In this document: piece by piece, positions 43,450 through 55,700 of the stretch
How the letters are laid out: every line of letters starts with the position of its first letter
Position numbering within the stretch: position 1 is the stretch's first letter
From: Marthasterias glacialis
Lineage: Eukaryota; Echinodermata; Asteroidea; Forcipulatida; Asteriidae
Assembly (NCBI GenBank): GCA_911728455.2
Contig: OU452234.1
Coordinates: forward strand, 9,895,531-9,959,530
Reading direction: 5' to 3'
DNA length: 64,000 bases
Program-made: the position numbers and the translations under genes
Notes under the pieces: generated by a model
The model's database searches: none
What the model saw: the letters and a program-made list of their open reading frames with translations, nothing else
Told to the model about the DNA's origin: nothing

Positions 43450-43660
43450 GGCCTAAAGATACCTGTGTAGAGAAGATGTCGAAAAAATGTCAGTTTTACA
43501 TGTGGGAGGAAAACCCCAAATAGGGAAAACCCACGCAATCAGGTAGGGACTGAAAACCCAATCCACATGCAAGAATCCAGTTCCGGATATGAACCGGGGT
43601 CCACAGAGGTGAAAGGCAGGGAAAGAAACCACTGACCCAACCTGAGCCAATCGCTCATCC
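43450..43660 (-). mobile_element. tRNA-derived SINE (family 3)
   Basis: On the minus strand: GGCTCAGGTTGG (A-box-like), GACCCCGGTTCATATCCGGA (B-box-like) and a tail with GTGGGTTTTCCCTATTTGGG and TTTTCCTCCCACAT. The order fits a degenerate tRNA-derived SINE. Confidence 0.6.
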
Positions 43661-44630
43661 TGTGATTTTTTCCTTGAATGTAATGTTCAAGGCTAGATAT
43701 TTTGTTCCTGCAAGTTTGAAAAAATCGCTCCGGACATCATCTAGATATTTGACAGTTTTTTCCACAGGTTTGTTTGAGAAAATGGTTTCTGCCGTTCGCT
43801 CAGTGCGTGCATCGTACGTGCCATCACATCATCGGTCGTTTGCACACAACGTATTGTTTGTGCACGGAGCTACTATAGCTCGTTAACGCTCAGTCTAAGC
43901 GTTAACGAACAAGCATGACCACATCATTAGTGTTGAAGTCGGCGGTTGGTCAGTATGTTTTACTATTAGATCGTATGCATTGACGTCATCAAGCTGCCAT
44001 CTTAGAGGTAAACCGGTGACGAAACAATTGAAATGCACAGACTTTGTACGCGCGGCGCGCACAGGGTTGGCCAAGGAGCAATCTTTTTTTGATCTCTGAA
44101 TGAGGTCGCCCTACTCAAATGACGTTATGTGCATAAGGTCTTTAACCAATCGTGTTGCCGCAAAAACAAAATAAGTATAGTTTTACTCAATAGTTAGTTG
44201 TCATCGGTGAAGATTTCTCTAGCTGTATATTTACTGTGACCCTGACTGTTTCCCGGAACACAATCAAATATGAGTACACTCATTGGATTGATGAATAGTC
44301 CGTCTACCCATGGTACAATTCAAATTTACTGCGGGGATTCAATAACGTACTTAAAAATCACTAATTGTTTAAAGCGTAATTTTTGTTCAACAACATGAAC
44401 ATTTTACCCGTAAATTTTCCAAGAAATATCGTTTTAAAAGTGTTTTATGATAGGTATTGAAAATTTAAATCTTTTTTTTATTATAATCTCACTTCATTTT
44501 CATTTTCCCCAACACGGTTTTGATGTTACACAAATTTTAAAAAGGACACTCAAAACTTTTTATGCGAAACAGGATTTCGTGCCATGAATATTTTTGCAAA
44601 GAAAATAAAGCACTTTTCAGAAGTTGCGCA
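43661..44630. other. No gene recognised
   Basis: Short frames only; AT-rich. Confidence 0.4.
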
Positions 44631-44634
44631 CTGA

Positions 44635-44925
44635 CTAAACCTCCACGAAAACTCCGTAGGCCCTACCAACTCACAGTCCCTACTTCCCTGTAAATCGTCA
44701 TCGACAAGGACTTATGGTCACTGCGCGTTTCGCTACAGTGTCTCCAGCTCTTTGGAATGAACTCCCCAATATATAAAGGACGCTCACACTGTGGGTCGAT
44801 TTAAATGCCTTCTCAAAACTTATTTTGCTTAACCGTGATTTATTTTTCTCTTAATTTTCTCTGTACAGCGCACTGAGACTAGCATTGTGTATAATGCGCT
44901 TTGTAAGAACGGTTCATTATTAATT
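44635..44925 (+). pseudogene. LINE (CR1-type) 3' terminal fragment
   Basis: CGTTTCGCTACAGTGTCTCC with AGCTCTTTGGAATGAACTCC corresponds to the usual R-FS-V-AP-LWNELP end of CR1/L2 ORF2. It is followed by GCGCACTGAGACTAGCAT and ATAATGCGCTTTGTAAGAA, a common CR1 tail motif. Confidence 0.7.
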
Positions 44926-45149
44926 ATTATCATAATTTCCAGTTGTTTTAGATTTTTTTTCCCAGACAAGTGATTGTGACGAGTAACGTGACAGTATCAA
45001 TGTGCATCCACAGTCCTTGACCGACCCCAAAATAAACGTTTTTGTTGATGGGTGGTCAGTTCATAAGGTGAGAAGAAAGAGTTGTTGCTTACATAATTAT
45101 GCTGTTGTGGCATCAAAGTGAGTCGAACAAAATAAAACAAAAATTTCCT

Positions 45150-46320
45150 TAACTCTATCAGGACCCGGGGGGGGGGGGGGGGCTCACCTCTACCCATTTT
45201 GTCCGTTACGTTGTAACACTGCATCCGATCATGGCCAGACGTTGGCATTTTGGTTAAAAACAAAAAACAAAAAAAATTATCGCTGTCAGATGTTGCCATG
45301 GCAACCCTTGTTTGACCTTTTGTCAAGTTTTTAAAAGAGTTTTTGTGATTGTTTTGACATTTTGAACAGAAGTTTCATTTGTTCTTGATTTTGTTTCCAG
45401 AAGTGTGATAGAGTTATGTGTCACTTGATAGTGTTCAATGCATTGTTGGAATTAAAAATGACCGCAACTTTAATACAGCGGCCGTATTGGATTTTGTATT
45501 TTCAGCAGGTAATTAGGGTTTGGACTATATCAATTTTTGTAACAATGAAATATTTTAACATGCTAATTTCGTACTGTTTAGGCCAAGAAAAAATATAAAA
45601 TTGTGAAATAAGTCTTAATGTTGCACTTTGGGGCCCGACATGCGGCGGTCATCCTGACTAAAGGTGGGGAAAAACCGCTTTATACAAATTTTCCTAAATA
45701 TAGCAACATTGAAAGCATTACAGCACCCCACACGGTGACCCAAGTGTGACTTTTTTATATGATAATATACATTATTTCAAAATAAAAACGTTTGCCAAGT
45801 TTTATAGCATTTTAGACGAAAACAAAAATACAAGTAGGGCCTATCCCAAAAGTAGCCATAAAAGAGCCAGTCTGCGATTTTTTTAAGAAGCTGATCTCAA
45901 CTGATTTTGGTAGGTATGGGTATCTGAAAGTTAACAAAGAAAGTAAGGTGGAATGGGGGTGGGGAACTTGCTTGGGGGCGGGGGGGGGGGGGGGTAATGG
46001 TCATTGACCTTTTCAAAAAGTGTAAATATGAACATCGGCAATGGAATGCCGCATATGGTTAATCTTGGTGTCAAAATGTTTAGAATCATACTAGGAGCCC
46101 CAAAAGCATACATGCCCTTGAACCAAAGCTTTACCTCTAAAAATGAGGTCAAAATGCAACATTTTAAAAATGGTCCATAAATATCCCCAAATTAATCATA
46201 TTGAGAGCAACTACGCGGCAAAGTTTTAAAATGAGCTGATTTCAACTGATTTTGGTAGGTATGGTGTCAGGATTTACCCCAAAGTAAATGCATTTGTGGG
46301 GTTAAAGGTCATTGAACGAG
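45150..46320. repeat. Repetitive sequence of unknown type
   Basis: GATGTTGCCATGGCAACC with TTTGACCTT recurs at 41013 and 45292. A GCTGAT-TCAACTGATTTTGG TAGGTATGG phrase recurs at 45892 and 46230. G runs lie at 45167-45182 and 45977-45993. No gene seen. Confidence 0.5.
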
Positions 46321-46510
46321 ATCAGCGCGCTGGTTACCCCCGCGCATGCAGTGTACATGGCGGCGTACCACACGCCGGCTACGGAGAGATCAATGAGCAG
46401 AACGTATGCACGAGAGCGAGCGCGCCAGTCAGTTGCTGCTGCCTCGCATGCCGTATGCCTGCCATACCTGAGTGAGTATAACCTTGTTTAAAACAGCTTA
46501 GTTTTAGACC

Positions 46511-46736
46511 ATGTCTTCGAGTGTGGGTTTTTTTGTCACCAGGGATCATCAATGGGTAATGGATGAGATAAAGAATTACTGTATTAATTTCAACATTCCG
46601 ATAGAACAATTTACAGATGAAGATCTTGTGTGGTTCATGCTGAATGATGAGTTGCAGATTGCATTTCTGAGCTTTAATATTGTGAGACGTGGTTGGCCTT
46701 GTGCAATACTCAACGTTACATGTATCGATACACAAG
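46511..46736 (+). CDS. Fusion gene exon 1
   Basis: Starts MSSSVGFFVTRDHQWVMDE and ends TCIDTQ at the donor AAG|GTAAAT. About 75 residues with FNIPIEQFTDEDLVWFMLND, which looks like a small folded helical domain; not recognised. An acceptor-like TTTAAAACAG 20 bp before the ATG suggests a non-coding first exon upstream, possibly ending at CTGA|GTGAGT near 46473. Confidence 0.6.
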
Positions 46737-49700
46737 GTAAATTTGGATAATTTCCAAAAGGACAAAGAATACAAACTGTCTAATACAAAATTAATGAGCA
46801 CAATTGACCTTTCTCTTATTTTCATTGTGGTCTTCATTGAGTTTATGGCAGTGTGCTGAAAGTTTTAACGTTAATACTAATGTATGTAAGGCCTAACGTT
46901 AACTAAGTTAAGCTGTAGTGTTGGTTGCTCTTGTACTTGTTTGTAGCCATATGCACATAGATCAGATATTTGTACAAAGTGTGGTACACAGAGTGAGAGA
47001 ACCAGTTAAAAAAAAAACTTCTGCCTTATCCATGGTACTCCACATCCAACCGTCGTATACATGTACTTCTGAGAATAAACACACTTGCTAGCCAAACTGA
47101 AACCAGGGCCAAATTTCATGCTTAAGCACACAATAGTGCTGAACAAATTTCTGCTAAGCTTAAATGAACAGGATACCAGTCACATTATCATACATGTGAA
47201 ATGGTATTTGGTTGGTAGCCATAACTTGGTAAGCATAATTTAATTGTGCTTAGCTAACTTTTGTGCTTAAGCACCTCTATGAAACTGGGCCCTGCAGCCG
47301 ATTTCACGAAACTTTACACAGCTGCGTAAGTTCACTTGGCACAAGATTTATTGTGTGGGTGGTGCACAACTTACGCAATAAATGTTGCACAAGTGGACTT
47401 ATGCAGTTGCGTAAAGGTCTGTGAAATCGGCTATGGTAAAAAGGAGTAAATTTAATTAAACAAAACGATCTAACATTGATGAAAAACTTTATACAACAAT
47501 GTAGCCTCTAACAACGGTAATTTATACCAGATTAATTGTCTAATTTTGAATTCTTTCCAGATGCCAGATGCCTTGAACATCATTGAAAACATGTCAGGTA
47601 GGTTGAGCAGAAGTAAAGTAAAAATTTGTTTTATAAATGTGCCCCTTTTTATTTGTTTTTACTTAATTACACAATTGTTGTTTAACGAATGTCTCAAATA
47701 TAATCATGTTTCCAAATCCATGGCTGTATTATGGAATTTTGTTTTTTAGGCCTATACTGCTGAAACGCGAGTGTTAAAATCAAAACAATGGTGTTAATTT
47801 TGATTCTTTCCCGATATTTGTGCGACAACCCTTTGGTGTTAATCAACACGAATGCTTAGAATTAATAGACCTATTGCGCGACAATGTTTACATGCGGTCA
47901 CGTCATACAGCTGATGAAAAAATACGTGTAAAAGCATAGGCCGTGACACAGAGTGAGTTCGAAAACAATCGATTTTCCTTTCAATAAGCGATGAATTAGT
48001 TAATCAGGCCCTTTCCCTGCAATGCACCAGTCCGTTATTCAGCTAAGTCCACACTCTCGCACAGTAGGCAACTGCGCTTGTTATTATTTTTTCTGCTCAC
48101 AAACTCTTCAAACATGGTATTAATAGACTCAGAAAGGTTAACTGAATCCACAGAACCCCACAAAAAGGCCACAAAAAAAATCAATGTGTGCATGATGCCA
48201 ATGTACACACGCTTTCATAATTGCGCAGTTCCTTACTGTGCATGTAAATAGCATGTAATATAACTTTGTTTAGAGTCACTAGTGGCTCCATCTTCTCCAT
48301 CATCTTGAAAAAGCCCTGCATGAGCATCAGAGGCTGACATCCCACTTGTTGAAGCCTTAGTGATAGAATGAACTCACACAGGATATTACTGTGTGGTCAT
48401 ATTGGGCAAGCACACTCAGTCACTACAAAAAGGAAATAATGTTTCCACTGCTTACCAGTCTACTGAACAAACACATAATGTTTGCACTGCTTACCAGTCT
48501 TCTGAGAAACAAGGTATCTTACTGTCTTGGCCTACCCTAAAACCACAGCTTGACTTCCTACAATAAACAGCTGGTGATCTTATCTCAAGTCTGACAAGAT
48601 GATTGATGAAGGTTATTGCCTGCTCCTAAAAGCTGCTAAGATCTTAGCACTTGGAGTGTATCAAATGACAATGGTTTCCTATGGGGCTTCGAAGTTAATG
48701 GGGAATGTAGGTCCAAAACTCACCCCCAGCTAATTTTGATGGTTATAGCATTATCCGGCTATGTTCCATTGAGGAACTTGTGAAATTTCAAGTTTTTTGA
48801 CTGTACCGTTAATGAGTAACCGCAATTAGTACACATTTGCGCAGTAAGCCGCTGCGCCACGGGAGCATGCTGGGTTAATAGTATGTTGTGGCATTAATTT
48901 AAATCACATCTCTGTTTCATAATTTAACAGGATTCTCCTAATGAGGTTTTTTAAGCCATGCACTACCAGCATCGGACTACTATTATGTAGCCACCCGTGT
49001 GTTATTTTGTTTGTAATGTTGGCCTAAATCACTGTAAAAAAAGGGTAAAGAACGTTGGAAAAGTGAGCATTAATACCTAGCCTTGCAGAATTTCAAATAC
49101 GCAAGGGAATCACACAGTTATGGAAAGCAATTTCTTTGGAGGATTTCAGCTTCAAAAATTTGAACTTTTTGTGTTGAAAGGTGTGTGGTGATCGCATTCG
49201 TCTGGCATAATGTTCTGTCGCGCGCTGTACACATCGTGCACATTTATACGGTACTTTTACAATTTTCAAGACTTGCTGGAACTGTCCTTACTGGCTTTAT
49301 TCAGCCACTTGAAGGTCTTTGGTACAAACTCTGGAATATGTTTCACAGATTTCGAGCAAGAAAAGCCTCGATCGAATAAACTAAAAGCATTAATGATCAT
49401 TGTGTACCGTTACACCCTTACCTATGGAGGATTACGTGTGTGTGTTTACATTTTATACCCAACAGGGGTCACGTGACGTAGGTCGCGCAATCGGTCTATT
49501 TGTATTAACACCAAACTTGGTGTAAGTTTTCTACACTATTAACTGGTGTTAATGTACATTTGTGTTAAATCTATTATTTCATGGTATCTCTAAAATTGCA
49601 ACACCAAGTGCTGTTATCTAACACAAAGGCTTGGAATAAAATTTTATGTAAATGGTGTTTTTTGTACAGCAAAGCTGTGTTAAAGTTTAATCTAAATGGT

Positions 49701-52700
49701 GTCAAATGTATTCTTGCCCAGTATCTATATGACAACACCGTACATTTATTCAAATCCTCTAGTTTTCATAATAATACGCTTTTTAAACAAAAGTTCCATG
49801 TTTGGTTAGTCATAAAGTTATAAGTGGTTATTCAAGTGGCTTTAAGGCCACTCGAATAGAACTTCTACATGTAAAACAGTCTTCTTGAAAATGATAGCAC
49901 TTGACTTCATAAGTTATAGTAACAAAGCTATAAATGCCTATTTGATTGGCTTCCTAGCCACTCAAATAAAAATGAAAAAACGTGGTCAGTAATTCACTAA
50001 AAGAGAAAAGTGAGCTTTGTCACTTTACAAAAATGTGAGCCTGAGTCTAAGCCTTGTTTCTCTTAAAGTCTGGCCTGTTTAACAGTCTGGCCTGTTTAAC
50101 ATGGCTACTTGTGGTGTCTGTAACAATTACTAAGTGAATAAAGGTGTGATGAAGAGGTTTTTAATTATTGTTTAAAACAGATTATGGGCCTGGTGGCCGA
50201 TAATTGCCCGAGCCGCACCCATTCATAAATACCTTTTCTTACCAAAAAGCATGAAAAAGTAATTCTGGGTTTCAAAAGTCATGGCTTTCCCTACTTTTTT
50301 TTCAAGATGTTCACATCTAAGTTTTCCTGTGTGGGCGCTGAGCCATATCTGTGTCGCGCGCGTACGCGTACGCTTACGCTTACGTGAAAACATTCCCGTG
50401 CCTGTCATATCTGAGCGTGTGTGCGCGTGTGTTATGCAGAAACACGCACTACGCTCGTCACACCAACCGGTGTCTATATCACTCGTTTAAACACGGCCTC
50501 TAGACCAATCAGAATGGAGGAACTGTCACAGGTATTTATGAATATTAATTTGTAAACATTTTTAAAGGGGTGGTTACAGCTTGGAATGAGCAGACAGTTA
50601 CTTACAGGTGCTCCTATTTTTAAAAAAAAAAGTTGTTGACTTTTGCAAGTTGTATACAGGCCAATCAATTGAAGTCAAGTTTATACACAATTTTCTTGAA
50701 TATTCTTAGCTGGATTGAGGCAAGCACCAACATTTAGATTCCAAATCATTCCAATTTATAATGATTTGACTTCAAAAAGAGCACATTTAAAGTCGCGTCA
50801 CATGACACAAGATAATTTCATCAATCTAAAACTTCACACGTCTGCATCAAGGTTATTCTGCATAGGAACGATATAAATGTAAAACGCTTTTTATTAGTTT
50901 TTAACCTTTCGCTAGAGGCGCTCTTGTATATTATGACGTCATTGGTACTATTTTGAAAAAAGTAAACACATGCTGGACACTAACATCGTTTAAATCAAGC
51001 TTCTCAAGTTTTACCGCTTTTAAATTACAAGGGCACTTCTGGTTTCGACCAGAAGTAGAGATCGCGTGAGGTCACGCACATTGAATGTTTGTTTTGACAA
51101 TCACCAACAGCATGCATGTCTTAAAAAAAACCTTGAAATGAAACAAGACACACATTGCACAGCATATAAATACTTAAGCTGTTTTGCCCAGAGTTTGCTT
51201 TTGCTTAATTGCTAGTTAATAAGTTAACAAGTTTTTATTTGTTTATAAACACAATTTTTGTTGATGCTGTGAATGAAATTTTCCTTTAATTTTCTTGAAA
51301 ATAGCTGGCTGTACATTTTTTCTTACAATTTGAATATAAACCAAAGTACACAATGTGCATATCTTGGAAAGGTTTAACATTAGTTGTCCATGTTGATACT
51401 GTGGCACTAGTCCAGGTGTGTTCAGGAACCTTGGATGTGTTTGACGACCAAACATGTATTTCTGTGCACTTTGCTGCATACTTCAGTCAGTTTACATCAT
51501 CTTGACATTGTTCCATAACAACTTAGGAAAGTTTTACTTGACTTGACGACATTACAGTGCTTCATGTATTCAATGTTGTTTTATTTTATGCTTTTGTTGT
51601 CAATCTAGCAACCCAATATTTTTGTAACGGCAAAAGATTAACAACCTAGAGCTCAATTCTACACGAATGCACAGCGGTTCGCCAATCATTATCATCTTGA
51701 CACTTCTAAACCTTTTGCATATAAAATGTATTAAACCTTGTAATCTTCTGAACCAAGTGCACAAGTGCCACACGCAAAATGCTTCAAAATCAAAGCCTGA
51801 TGACATAATTACGCAACCTGTTTTAGATAATGATTTGACTTCAAAAAGAGCACATTTAAAGTCGCGTCACATGACACAAGATAATTTCATCAATCTAAAA
51901 CTTCACACGTCTGCATCAAGGTTATTCTGCATAGGAACGATATAAATGTAAAACGCTTTTTATTAGTTTTTAACCTTTCGCTAGAGGCGCTCTTGTATAT
52001 TATGACGTCATTGGTACTATTTTGAAAAAAGTAAACACATGCTGGACACTAACATCGTTTAAATCAAGCTTCTCAAGTTTTACCGCTTTTAAATTACAAG
52101 GGCACTTCTGGTTTCGACCAGAAGTAGAGATCGCGTGAGGTCACGCACATTGAATGAAATAAAAAAACCTATTACCTCCAACCGATCCTGTAATCAGAAA
52201 TCTCGGTCTCTTGCAGTTGATTTTATATGGATTTTCAGATGTTTAATTATGAAATGTTTAAAACCTTGTTATTTGACATCTGCTGACATCATCGTGACGT
52301 CACTAGTTATAGGTTCACTTTTGCACCATTGCCTTTGATCCTCTATTGCCCTTTGCACATATTGTCGCTGTTCCCATGAAATTGAATCCCATATCCCAAT
52401 GTCATAACAAATAGATGTATTATATGTTTTATTTGCACTGGGGATAAAGAACGTTATTTGTTTGATTTAACAATACACCAATGTGTGTTAAGTACTGTGT
52501 ACTCAGTACTTTCCCCAAGTATTGTAAAAAAATCACAGGTGTACTCGGGTGGGATTCGAACCCACAACCTTTACGCCTCTAGTGCAATGTCTTACATGTA
52601 CCAGCTAGACCACTGAGATTGCCTAGGTGGCTAGGTTCGAATCCTATTAGCAGCGGGTACTGCGAGAATATTATATGCTTTATTTTGAAATAAATGTACT

Positions 52701-55700
52701 CATCACAAATAATATCCCCGCCCCTGTTATTTTGCATCACCGTAATATCTTTCTTTGTAAAACAATATCTGTTTAAAAAGCTGTGAATTAATAACTTTAA
52801 GGGGCTGTGTCGTCATGATCGTAGTCTGCCCGTTTCTGGGCCCAGAAACATGAACTCTCACTCAGTTACTGCACGCGAACGCCTTGACTGTCATACCTCA
52901 AAGGGCGCCATCGTTATTGTTCTGTGATGTGACCACCACTAGCGCGCATGTGCATGCAATAATAGGTTGAGAGGACATAATTCAGTCTAGCCACAGACTC
53001 GCTGTGATCATGACACAGCCCCTTTAAATTACTACAAATTAGGGTTACCCAGTATTCCAACTCCGAGGATGCTACATAGAGATTCCAGATGTTTAGACCA
53101 GAGTGTGACAAAATTATGGTCCCTTATCTATTTTTAATACTTCAAATAGGAAACTTTCGTAACAAAAGGCAGCGAAAGACACCAGTGCAACAAGCGATTG
53201 AAGCATGTCTGAGAAAAACTGACAATGAAGGGTTCTGTGTCAAGTTAGTTAACGACTATATTGGTAAGTTTGCATTTGATTTTTTGGGCATCAAATCTAT
53301 TAATCTTCCGTGCCAATTAGATAATTTTCTTGTGGTACTTATATGAAAGTGTTACAAGTGAACATCGACAGATTGGCAAAACAGCCCTGGAAGGCATGCC
53401 TACTCCCTGTATTGTACACTTTAATGCACATTAAACATTTAGAGTGGAAAAAATAACAAAATTTTATTGTCAAACAAAATAACTTTGTTTAAATAGGTGA
53501 GCAAACAGCTACAAGTTTGCAAGCGGGGGCAAAGAAACTTTTGGCTTTTGGTATAAACCTCAAGGCTGTGTATTATTCAAACATAGTAAAAACATGGTTA
53601 TTTACCAGTCAGGTAAAAAAAAACAAAAAAAAAAAAACACAGAAACTACTTTCCTTGAAAGTAAAAGTACCCCCCCCCCATGGATTAATTGGCATTCTGC
53701 CATAATGCTTGGCAACTTGCCCTGAAAAATGTGGGGGCAAACACTTGCCCCACAGACAAAGAAAGGGGTTAGGGTGTACCCGTACTTCTTACATGTCATA
53801 ATGTTAACAGTGTACATGTATGTGAATTGCATTGCTAGTACATGCAGTTGCATTACAGTACCACTATATATGGCCCCACTGGAAAAAATGGGTGCCAGCA
53901 TGGTGTGAGCAAATAAAGTTTTATCGTGAAGGTACAGGCCTAAGATGCTAAAAGATTATTCCATCGCTGGTACACACAATCAGAATGTACATAAAAAAGC
54001 CCGGCTGAAATGGCAGATGCTACAGTAAGGCTTACAATGTGTAGCATATCATTGTCTTTAAAAACTACTCATTATACTTAAATTTACAAATGATGCAACC
54101 CCCGACCGGCAGTGGCAGGCAACTTTCCCATCAGAAAAACACTCAAATAGAATTCAACTTTAATTTTTGAGGGGATGGTGGTGGGAAAAATTGTCTGTAA
54201 TGCTTTGGGTAGAAGCTGAAACGAAGTTACGAATTTCCCGCTTAGTTGACGCTTACCGAAGTTTTCATACCTCACCCGATTGGTTGAAAGTGTGTGACTG
54301 CCCTTATTTGCATAATTGCATAAGGAACCTCCAGCCGACCTGGGAAAGTTTGTGAATGAGGGAGCTCATTTGGTGGGATCCAATAAGCATACAGGGGAAG
54401 GACTGACCCCCCCCCCCCCTCCTGTAAAAAAACCTCGGACACCCCTGCCCACTGCTGATATTGTTATTATCCATTGGTTTGATTTAGGTAAAGGTGTATT
54501 TGCCACAAAGAATTTTGATCGAGGAGATTTTTTACTCCAGTATCGAGGGGACCTCATTTCTCACGAGGAAGGAGAAAGGAGACTAAGTTCTTATCCTGAA
54601 GATAAGGGCTCTTTTTTGTTTTTTATTACACACAAGGGTAAACAAGTTTGGTAAGTTTGCTGACACTGTTTTTAAACTATTGCCCAAAAATTGTAATAAT
54701 TACGATTTATCAATTCTTTATGAAAATACAAAATCCCCATTAAATAAATTTCCCAATTTTCCAATTTCAACAATAAATCAAAGCAAAAAGGTACATGTAT
54801 GTTACTAAAATAAATAGTTTTCAAACCATGGAATAATTTATGTATTGAATCGATACCAATACAAATGAGTAGCAGTAGTAGCATTCTAAAACATGGATGT
54901 TGAAACATCTTTGACACCCCATTTTTGGTAGTATCGATATGCACCATGCTTTAGACATGTTGGATACTAGTGGATGCACACATGAAATTAAGGAGTGAAC
55001 AAAGCTTTGGCCTCTAAATACATGTATCCTGTAAAAGACATTATTTAGGAGTCATAATTTTCGTTCATTTTTGTTTCATTTCAATACATTTATTTCAATG
55101 ATGTCCTTGAAGAAAGAGTTATACAATGTTTTACAGTACAATGTACACAATATGATACCTAATTGGATATTTATTATTACATGTATCAAATATCAAAATA
55201 CACAAAAGGACAAACATTTAGGTATGGGTGAAGCAAGAGTGCTTTTGTGCCCAAACCTAGGGACAGACAAAGACGCGGGACAGGACAGGACAGGCACAAG
55301 ACATATACATGTACATAAGTACAGTAACTCAAATGTGCTTGCAGGTACAGAGACATAGGCCTAACAATACACAATTAATAAAGAGTTATGGATTAAAAAT
55401 ATATGCTTCAAGAAGTTGTTGTTTTAGTTTTCTGGTAAATATGGCCAGCGAGGGTGACTTTTTGATAGACTCACTAAGACTATTCCAGTAATTTACACCA
55501 CGCTGAACAAGACTATTTTTAAACAATGACGTTCGATTATAACAGACATGTAAATTTTTCCCGGAAGCACTTTGTGTATTATGAGAATGTCAATTTGAGG
55601 TTAATGTGAAACACGAACTAAGACTACCAGGTAAACTATTATTCATGTATTTGAACATAAATTTGCCTAAATTTAGGGAGTAAAGGTCTTTAAATTTTAA

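Noticed and set aside
52547-52640. True tRNA gene
   Set aside because: Has A- and B-box-like motifs but no full cloverleaf or acceptor stem, and a second copy shares a non-tRNA tail; it is a SINE.
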